Of a stretch of DNA of 64,000 bases, positions 58,516 through 64,000 are shown piece after piece. The position numbers and the translations under genes are program-made. Under the pieces are notes generated by a model, which saw nothing but the letters and a program-made list of their open reading frames with translations, was not told the origin of the DNA and did no database searches. Location of the stretch: contig CAJNDS010000722.1 of the NCBI GenBank assembly GCA_905221605.1, positions 1-64,000 on the forward strand. Direction: 5' to 3'. The DNA comes from Symbiodinium natans (lineage: Eukaryota; Sar; Dinophyceae; Suessiales; Symbiodiniaceae). The first letter of the stretch is position 1. Each line of letters opens with the position of its first letter.

Positions 58516-59916
58516 ATGTCAACAGAGGAAGATTGCCTTGACAGCGACCCAAGGCAGCTTGAGTACGCCCGTACTCTTGCTCTGCCGCAAGCTCTGTCCT
58601 TGGATTTGTCCCCGGTGGCCTTGACGCTGGTCCTAGGCAATGACCCTCTAATTCCTCTTTGCGGAGGTGGAGAGGACCCTGTGCAAAGACTGACATCGTC
58701 AGTCGCGCAACGCCTTCTTGTGGATCTCTGCAACATCAAGGTTGTTCTTGCCCTGCCATTGCAGAGTGTTCATGGCACTGAAAATGCCGCTGATGCCTTC
58801 CAGGCTTGGCTTAGTTGGAGCATAAGACAAGAAATAAAGATCGGCCAGGTCTCGGGCGGCTTAGACTTTCATTGGCACATGCTTCATTGGTGCCAATTGG
58901 CTATCCAGTCTGTGGCCTGTCTTGCATCAGTTAATTCGCACTGGTTCCGACTTCTCTTGGAAGGTCTGAGGGGAATGCCCTTCTTTGCGATTCCCACGGG
59001 GGAACACGCCGGAGCGTTCTTTGGAGTCACGCCTCTTGACGAATGCACTTACGACGTCCATGCAGTTGGAGACTTCCCACTCGCGAGCCTCCGCTTCCTC
59101 CGACTGCGTTCACCGTTTACAGCTGACTTTGCCAATCAAACTCCTGCAAGGCAGCTCCTGGGCGGGCGACTTGCTCATGAGCATCATTGGCCTGCCCAAA
59201 TGGATTCTCCTCACCCGCAGGCAGAGGGCCACTGTGGCAGTCTATGGCCTCGCACACAGTCCACCTTGCAGCGTCACGTGCCTGCCCCTTGGTCAGTCCG
59301 TGAAGCAGCTTCTCGTTGTAGGGTAAGGTATGCTGGCCTTGTTGCCAATCTCACCCTTGTGCGCGTTACTCAACATCAAGGCTGTATGATTCAAATCGTT
59401 TGGTGCGTTGCCCCCTTTCGACAAGAAGCTCTTGAAGGGGATACTCTCCAACTTACCACTCAACTTTTCCCTGCCTTATGTGCTTTGTGCCCGAACCGCC
59501 TGCAGCCAGATCTCCTTGGGGTCTTCGCTGTTTCGCAACTTAGTCACCTACCTGTCCCTCCGTGCTGTGCCCTGGTAGATTGGCCGGTGGGCACACCGTT
59601 CACTGTATATGCCTACAATGATCTCCTGGCTGTAAGGGCTGCGCATCCACCCGTCACTGTTGGCTGGCCGTCCTGGCACCTGCAGCTCCTCAACCCAAGC
59701 GATTGGAATGACCTACCTTGCCCTGTTTTGGCTTCTTGTAGCTGGCCTGTGTCCCTGTTGATGGTCAAATGCGTGCAAGCGATGAGAGAACGCAGTGGGC
59801 ACCTCGAGTGTCGATCTTTTGTCCTGGCCGACTCACAAGGGGCAGTTGCGAGTCCTGCGTCGGCAGTACTCCGAGCTTTTGCTCCGAATGCAAACATACT
59901 CCTGAAAATGCAGTAG
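58516..59916 (+). CDS. Paralogue B of an unrecognised ~450-residue family, intact
   Basis: A single uninterrupted ORF of 466 residues from ATG 58516 (MSTEEDCLDSDPRQLEYART). The frame is open a little further upstream but without an ATG. Regions shared with paralogue A are LDLSPxxLxxxLG (N-terminus), TSSVAxxL...AADAFQAWLSWS, HWCQLAIQSVA, HHWPAQMDSPHPQAEGH, GCMIQIVWCVAPF, LVDWPVGTPF, AAHPPVTVG, LLNPSDW and the C-terminal MRERSGHLECRSFVLADSQG. The best conserved block is the last ~115 residues, about one third identical by eye. No signal peptide or transmembrane helix is evident, and I do not recognise a catalytic motif. The lack of introns and two leader-like relics upstream suggest an origin from a processed mRNA. 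Function unknown. Confidence 0.7.
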   Translation: MSTEEDCLDSDPRQLEYARTLALPQALSLDLSPVALTLVLGNDPLIPLCGGGEDPVQRLTSSVAQRLLVDLCNIKVVLALPLQSVHGTENAADAFQAWLSWSIRQEIKIGQVSGGLDFHWHMLHWCQLAIQSVACLASVNSHWFRLLLEGLRGMPFFAIPTGEHAGAFFGVTPLDECTYDVHAVGDFPLASLRFLRLRSPFTADFANQTPARQLLGGRLAHEHHWPAQMDSPHPQAEGHCGSLWPRTQSTLQRHVPAPWSVREAASRCRVRYAGLVANLTLVRVTQHQGCMIQIVWCVAPFRQEALEGDTLQLTTQLFPALCALCPNRLQPDLLGVFAVSQLSHLPVPPCCALVDWPVGTPFTVYAYNDLLAVRAAHPPVTVGWPSWHLQLLNPSDWNDLPCPVLASCSWPVSLLMVKCVQAMRERSGHLECRSFVLADSQGAVASPASAVLRAFAPNANILLKMQ

Positions 59917-60047
59917 GGACCCCGCCCCTTCACTAATGCTTGGCCTTGGAAGCATGAGGGTCTCGTTCTCCAGTTTCACACTGCTTTCGCGGTTTTGCAT
60001 TCTAGGGAATGTGTTGGCGGGACTTTTTCATGGGTGCTGTGCAGTGC

Positions 60048-60055
60048 TGGCTCAG
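60048..60055 (+). other. Weak spliced-leader-like word (TGGCTCAG)
   Basis: Eight bases similar to the leader end, 58 bp before ATG 60114. Weak on its own; listed because of its position. Confidence 0.2.
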
Positions 60056-60113
60056 GTCAACTCTGTAGATCCGAGGTAGTCCACCGCCTTCCCCTCAGGA
60101 AGGCATCACTGAC

Positions 60114-60734
60114 ATGGTTGAGGCATCCAGCCCTCAAATCCATATGGAACGTCTTGCTCCGCTGCTTGTGATTGTCTCGCAGTTGAGCCCTACGTCGGCC
60201 TACTGTAGGCCCGCCTCCAGGCACAGCGATAGACACCTTCACGACTGCCCATTGGATGCATTGCGTTGTATCCTCTTTGATGCGTGCACTGTGTGCTTGA
60301 GCCTGTGGTTAATTATAGAGCCGCGCGAAGGCCTCTCTGAGCCTCCACAAGTGTACCTCTGGCGGCAACAACAGTCGAATTGGGGTTGTTGTTATACTCG
60401 CCTCCCTCACGTCGCTCCTGGAGTCGAGAATTATAGGGTTGCCCTCCCGTCCCTGAGGGAAACCGCGAGAGTGGCTGCTGTTTGTCGGCGCTGGGGAGGT
60501 ATCATCGGGGCTTGGGCATCGCGCAGGCGTTTTGTGACATCGACGTCAACCTTCGCCAGTACACAGCGTGTTGTGCCCGTCGTGCGTGTGAACTGCACCC
60601 ATTTCAAATTGCAGCTTCATGTTACGGAATTGATGGACTTGGGTGTCGCGCGAATGCGAAACAATGCTATACTCTTCCCCTCCTCTAGCCAGGCTAGGAC
60701 CCCAGTCACTGGGCAAGTGGAGGAGGACGGTTGA
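60114..60734 (+). CDS. Hypothetical protein, 206 aa
   Basis: From ATG 60114 (MVEASSPQIHMERLAPLLVI) the frame is open for 206 residues. A hydrophobic stretch (LFDACTVCLSLWLIIE) lies near residues 54-69. The C-terminal part is Arg/Thr-rich (WASRRRFVTSTSTFASTQRV). Over 60482-60688 a second frame is also open and reads plausibly (AFCDIDVNLRQYTACCARRA), so the true 3' part of the gene is uncertain. It may include a frameshift or an intron. It is the fifth gene in the same direction, about 200 bp after paralogue B. No family recognised. Confidence 0.4.
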   Translation: MVEASSPQIHMERLAPLLVIVSQLSPTSAYCRPASRHSDRHLHDCPLDALRCILFDACTVCLSLWLIIEPREGLSEPPQVYLWRQQQSNWGCCYTRLPHVAPGVENYRVALPSLRETARVAAVCRRWGGIIGAWASRRRFVTSTSTFASTQRVVPVVRVNCTHFKLQLHVTELMDLGVARMRNNAILFPSSSQARTPVTGQVEEDG

Positions 60735-60748
60735 GTTGCTCATGCCAC

Positions 60749-60768
60749 GTGAGTGCGCCCGCACTCAC
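60749..60768. repeat. Perfect hairpin GTGAGTGCG-CC-CGCACTCAC, copy 1
   Basis: A 9-bp perfect stem with a 2-base centre, 15 bp after the stop of the preceding ORF. The same 20 bases plus short flanks (AC before, ACG after) recur at 60980. Confidence 0.85.
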
Positions 60769-60979
60769 ACGGCGGTGTAGGAACCTGCATCTCTTCTCAA
60801 GGCAGTAGATCCATTTACGTTCTCTGTACAAGTTTGACGAGCAGTGACCCCTCACCGCAATTTCCGAGCAGGGGCTCGGTGAAGCGGCTCAGGAGCTCCC
60901 GTTCGGGTTGCTCCCTTGCTCCCGAGTATTACCTGCGGAGAATCTTGTGAGGGTGCGGGAGTGATTTGATGTTGGGTAC

Positions 60980-60999
60980 GTGAGTGCGCCCGCACTCAC
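60980..60999. repeat. Perfect hairpin GTGAGTGCG-CC-CGCACTCAC, copy 2
   Basis: Identical to copy 1 at 60749, 231 bp downstream and in the same orientation. Both lie in the spacer between the 206-residue and 227-residue ORFs. Possible roles are RNA processing or 3'-end signals, or the footprint of a small mobile sequence. Confidence 0.85.
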
Positions 61000-61169
61000 A
61001 CGCCCTAGTCCCCCGCATGGATTGACAGTTTGTTCCTGTGGCTCATAGCCCTCTCAGCCGCGAACATAAAGGAGTGATGGTATTACCCGCTAACTTGCCC
61101 CCTTGTTCTGTGCCGCCAGGGCTCACAGGAGCAGGCGCCCGCTTGCCCTCCCCGAACTAACTGCCCGGC

Positions 61170-61853
61170 ATGGCTGCTTCGTTGGTCATTGGTGGCAGCC
61201 TTTACACTGCTGTCAATGGAGATGGCGACAGTGACTGGGAAAGATGCTACCCTTACGAACACCCGGAGATCTTTTCCAGCGAGCCCATCCTCGAAGGCCA
61301 CGGCCACACTTGTAGTGCTGGCTGGATATCGCTCACCAAGCTCCTCGTACTGCAAGGAATCCGCGATGCCTCGGCAGCCCAAGGACGTCCTAATCAACGG
61401 ACCCTCGCCATGGTTGCTGCGGCCGAACTCGCGCACTCTGTTGGAGGTCATCGTGCCTGGCTTGCACACCACCTTCGAGATCTTTCGCAGGATTTGAGGA
61501 ACGAGCTTGCCCAGGAGTACGGGGCGTTACTGGCTATGTTCAGACGTCCGCCTGGACCACAGCAGAATGCCCTTTTAGCCTGGGCCAGGCCAATCATTGT
61601 GCATCGCCAGGAAGATTTTCCAATTTACCTCATAAAAGCGCATTTGGAGCAGCATCTTTTGCTTGCATGGCGTTTCACTGCCGATAAAGTCAATTTGCTT
61701 TTGCAAGCGGCTGTCCCCAATGATAATGCCGTCATTCTGGAGTGGGTAGCGTGCTTCCTCGATGAACGTATTGCTACCGACATTCTCGAGCATTTAGATG
61801 ACGAGACCATGCATCTGCTTGAGGACAATCGGCATTCGGATAGTGACATCTAA
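61170..61853 (+). CDS. Hypothetical protein, 227 aa
   Basis: A clean ORF from ATG 61170 (MAASLVIGGSLYTAVNGDGD) to a stop after DNRHSDSDI. The N-terminal third is hydrophilic with Gly/Asp/Ser. The remainder is mostly helical (LRNELAQEYGALLAMFRR, HLEQHLLLAWRFTADKVNLL, DERIATDILEHLDDETMHLL) with an acidic C-terminus. The layout resembles an all-helical soluble protein. LLLAW occurs also in the 56071 ORF, but I see no wider similarity. The spacer before it (60735-61169) holds the two hairpins, and TGGCTCA occurs at 61039. Function unknown; coding is likely. Confidence 0.55.
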   Translation: MAASLVIGGSLYTAVNGDGDSDWERCYPYEHPEIFSSEPILEGHGHTCSAGWISLTKLLVLQGIRDASAAQGRPNQRTLAMVAAAELAHSVGGHRAWLAHHLRDLSQDLRNELAQEYGALLAMFRRPPGPQQNALLAWARPIIVHRQEDFPIYLIKAHLEQHLLLAWRFTADKVNLLLQAAVPNDNAVILEWVACFLDERIATDILEHLDDETMHLLEDNRHSDSDI

Positions 61854-62151
61854 CGCTGACCTTGTGCGAATACGGAACAAACGACGGCCTAGTACATCGG
61901 TCGTTATCCATGGTCATGCGGCATTCCTGTAATGTCATGCTGTTGTCTTGACCGATTTGGAAAGTTGTAACCATTGATCATGTTATACTGCTGATGTAGT
62001 CTCCAACTGAAGGGAGCTGAGTCAGGGGAAGTTGGGAGCAAGCTTGTTGTTGTGTGACATTCTTTGCGCTGGACGGCACGGCTCTCAGGCAAGACTGCCC
62101 AGTCTTCCTCTACCTTGCCCCATCAATTGGGTAGGCTGCCTCTTCTTCGCC

Positions 62152-63021
62152 ATGGCATTGCAAGAGCCCCTTGGCCTGGAGAACCTGCAGCCTCCTCCAT
62201 TGGTCGCCCCTCCGCTCGTAGCTGGGCGTGAAAACACCTGGATTACGGCGAGCCATGGCAGTTCAACCCTCCCCTTTGTTGTATCCCGGCCGAGTGCGGA
62301 TGCAGGGGAAGCCAACTCGATAGTGCTTCTCCTCCCTGGTTGTGGACATTTCTATGTGGAGAATATGCACCCACTGCCTTGGCAAGGGGCCATCGAGTAT
62401 CTGTGGAACAACCTGGCTTTCAAAAAGGCCGTCATTGCCTGCGCATGGCCTGTGGCGGGACAAGCAGGCTCACCGCCTGCCTGGATGCTGCCTGACGGTG
62501 CTGCCTGGACCAAGGCAGTGTATACAATGGAAATTCTACCGCTCCTACTGGCCGTCCAACGTGATGCGAGCCCTCGCATCTCCTTGCCCACATATCTCAT
62601 GGGCCTTGGCTCTGGAGGAACCATCACCTACCAGATTGCAATTTCCGAGGCCCATGCGACCTTCCGGGCTTGTGTTTGCATGGGCCCCATTAGGCTGCCT
62701 TCTTTGCTGCCAGCCCCAACGGGCGGGGAGACACGAATTTTAGTCTATGGCGGACGAAAGGACGTAGAGACCTTTCAGCACCACCTTCGGATGTGCTACT
62801 CGGTGCGGGGCAATCATCGCGTGCCTCCTGTCACAGAAGCCCTTTCCGAAGACTCACACTTTACCGCCTTCAAGGGCTACGGACGCACGCAGTACCCCTG
62901 GGCCCCCGGCCTCACAATCCGCCAGGTGGTTATCGGCAAGGACCCGGAGCATGTGGTGTGGCCTGCATTGCTGAGCGATCCTGATTGGCTGCTGGCGGAC
63001 CATATCGAGCTCCCGGAGTAG
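62152..63021 (+). CDS. Alpha/beta-hydrolase-like protein with atypical nucleophile elbow
   Basis: From ATG 62152 (MALQEPLGLENLQ) the ORF encodes 289 residues. Three segments fit the alpha/beta-hydrolase fold of esterase or depolymerase type: SIVLLLPGCGHFY (residues 56-68, strand plus oxyanion-type loop), YLMGLGSGGTITYQIAISEA (148-167, nucleophile elbow and helix) and TRILVYGGRKDVETF (194-208, strand ending in the acid, Asp204). IGKDPEHVVWP (261-271) fits the histidine loop, with His267 as candidate base. In the elbow the usual G-x-S-x-G reads G-L-G-S-G-G, so Ser154 is displaced by one, or the nucleophile is replaced by Gly153. The reaction would be ester or similar hydrolysis if active. No signal peptide starts at this ATG. 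The frame is open upstream to 62032 without an ATG. Confidence 0.5.
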   Translation: MALQEPLGLENLQPPPLVAPPLVAGRENTWITASHGSSTLPFVVSRPSADAGEANSIVLLLPGCGHFYVENMHPLPWQGAIEYLWNNLAFKKAVIACAWPVAGQAGSPPAWMLPDGAAWTKAVYTMEILPLLLAVQRDASPRISLPTYLMGLGSGGTITYQIAISEAHATFRACVCMGPIRLPSLLPAPTGGETRILVYGGRKDVETFQHHLRMCYSVRGNHRVPPVTEALSEDSHFTAFKGYGRTQYPWAPGLTIRQVVIGKDPEHVVWPALLSDPDWLLADHIELPE

Positions 63022-63545
63022 TCGTCGGGGCAGGGTAGAGAGTGCCTTCCTTTTTCCATTTTAATCGATTTATGCGCGCCGGCCCTTGTGTTGCCGCTAC
63101 AAACAGACCAGCAACCGAGGTACGCCTGCATTCTGGTGCTACTACTGTGCACGGACAAAGTAAAGGATGCCATCGTCTCCAGGTCATTGCTTTGTACATG
63201 CAGCACATTGCAGCCACAAGTAACAGCCACCTGCGATGACACGCTGCATCCCTTTTCAGGTTGCGCGTTGGATGTGCCCTGGCTCAAGCTAAGGGTGGCT
63301 GGCTGACTGAACGAGGAACCCATTGTGTAGAGGGTTGTAACGCTCCTGACTGGTTTTTTCTCGCCTTTCTGCTTCTTCTCTCCTGTGTGTTGTGCTTTTT
63401 GTTTGGTCCTCCCTTTCCTTGAGTCCCTCCCTAGTTTTTGTAAGGGCTTTCCAGGGATCTTGGTGTCTGGAGGTTGCCTCGTGGTTCTCCGCTGCCTGTG
63501 GGGTAGTCACATGAGTTTGGCCTGCCATGTTCGGTGAGTGATGCC
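63022..63545. other. Spacer before the last ORF
   Basis: No ORF I can support. It contains TGGCTCAAG at 63280-63288, a pyrimidine-rich region (63345-63425) and GGTGAGTG at 63531, a donor-like word just before the next ATG. Confidence 0.4.
63280..63288 (+). other. Spliced-leader-like relic (TGGCTCAAG)
   Basis: Identical to the last nine bases of the dinoflagellate spliced leader. Lies about 258 bp before ATG 63546, further away than the others. Confidence 0.3.
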
Positions 63546-64000
63546 ATGGAGTCGTATGCCTGTCAACCGTACGCGATCCGGGTTGGAGCGCAAGTGCTCC
63601 AAGTCCACGTTGCCAGGAGAGGGCAACTCACTGCACTTGCCACTTTAGGGACCAGTGATGTCGCAATGACCAGGCAGATGCAAGCCGGCGTCATCCTGCC
63701 TCACGAACTCGATGCTGCCGGTTGGTGCCGATACTTTCCGCCGGAAATACAACCCTTGTTGTGTCTGGACCATTCTGCCTTTTTGAGAAACAGCAACGCC
63801 GTCTGCTTCGCCCGGCAACCCACGGTTCGCTGTTTTCTCCTGCATGCATGGAGGCCAGGCATCGGCATCATGCCGCATAGCAGTGCCCTCATGGGGCGAG
63901 CGGTGTCCACGCACAGTGCTTTGCCTGGTGACGCGATAGACCTTCCCCCTTGGGCGAGTGTTGTCACCGAACAAGGAGCGGGTAGGGAGACAGCCCTGTC
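63546..64000 (+). CDS. Hypothetical protein, partial (runs off the window)
   Basis: From ATG 63546 (MESYACQPYAIRVGAQVLQV) the frame stays open for 151 codons to the window edge without a stop. Further text reads HVARRGQLTALATLGTSDVA, then FPPEIQPLLCLDHSAFLRNS and AWRPGIGIMPHSSALMGRAV. No domain is recognised in this part. Same strand as all other genes of the cluster. The minus strand is also open over much of 63645-63974, but its product is rich in Arg/Gln/Gly and less convincing. Confidence 0.5.
   Translation, partial: MESYACQPYAIRVGAQVLQVHVARRGQLTALATLGTSDVAMTRQMQAGVILPHELDAAGWCRYFPPEIQPLLCLDHSAFLRNSNAVCFARQPTVRCFLLHAWRPGIGIMPHSSALMGRAVSTHSALPGDAIDLPPWASVVTEQGAGRETAL

Noticed and set aside
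58985-59326. Alternative frame inside paralogue B (LPIKLLQGSSWAGDLLMSII)
   Set aside because: It looks protein-like at first, but the main frame aligns with paralogue A in this stretch (HHWPAQMDSPHPQAEG against HHGFWPGVLKRPSGP), so the 466-residue ORF is kept unbroken.

Overview
The window reads as nuclear DNA of a repeat-rich eukaryote, most probably a dinoflagellate. The support is plant-type TTTAGGG/CCCTAAA interstitial telomeric tracts at several sites, kilobases of micro- and minisatellites, very low coding density over the first 54 kb, ankyrin-like exon remnants with short introns, a last 9.6 kb in which every ORF lies on one strand, and degenerate copies of the 3' half of the dinoflagellate spliced leader (CCATTTTGGCTCAAG) in front of several of those ORFs. 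There is no sign of bacterial organisation, rRNA, tRNA or CRISPR. The organism call is an inference.

Layout. 1-8.6 kb: mostly anonymous sequence with a hairpin minisatellite (365-815) and a purine tract (7.47-8.0 kb). 8.7-12.6 kb: fragments of ankyrin-repeat exons on the minus strand, broken up by a T/G tract and a telomere-like array. 13.4-21.2 kb: degenerate and good TTTAGGG arrays separated by anonymous DNA. 21.8-29.0 kb: a satellite complex (AT-rich blocks, a 95-bp GC-rich satellite, a 42-bp minisatellite, CA-rich arrays, a long foldback, poly-C, telomeric repeats), with an exact 45-bp inverted repeat near its edges. 29-42.9 kb: anonymous, with one CCCTAAA tract of opposite polarity at 36.6 kb and one possible membrane-protein exon. 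42.9-48.5 kb: further minisatellites, a ~690-bp CTA microsatellite and two weak ORFs. 48.5-54.2 kb: a ~2.03-kb tandem repeat in about 2.8 copies, with a 100-N assembly gap that looks spurious.

54.34-64.0 kb is the interesting part. It is a compact run of plus-strand genes with short spacers: an RNase H-like domain leading into a polymerase-palm-like protein; an unknown ORF; two tandem paralogues of an unrecognised ~450-residue family (upstream copy interrupted by a candidate 23-nt intron and a one-base frameshift, downstream copy intact); two further unknown ORFs; an alpha/beta-hydrolase-like protein; and an ORF running off the window. The intact, intronless paralogue with leader-like relics in front fits spliced mRNA returning to the genome, a process known in dinoflagellates. 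I could not assign a shared pathway to these genes. The cluster may be a decayed mobile or viral-type element or a host tandem gene array.

All homology statements are by eye from motifs and pairwise reading. No database search was possible.
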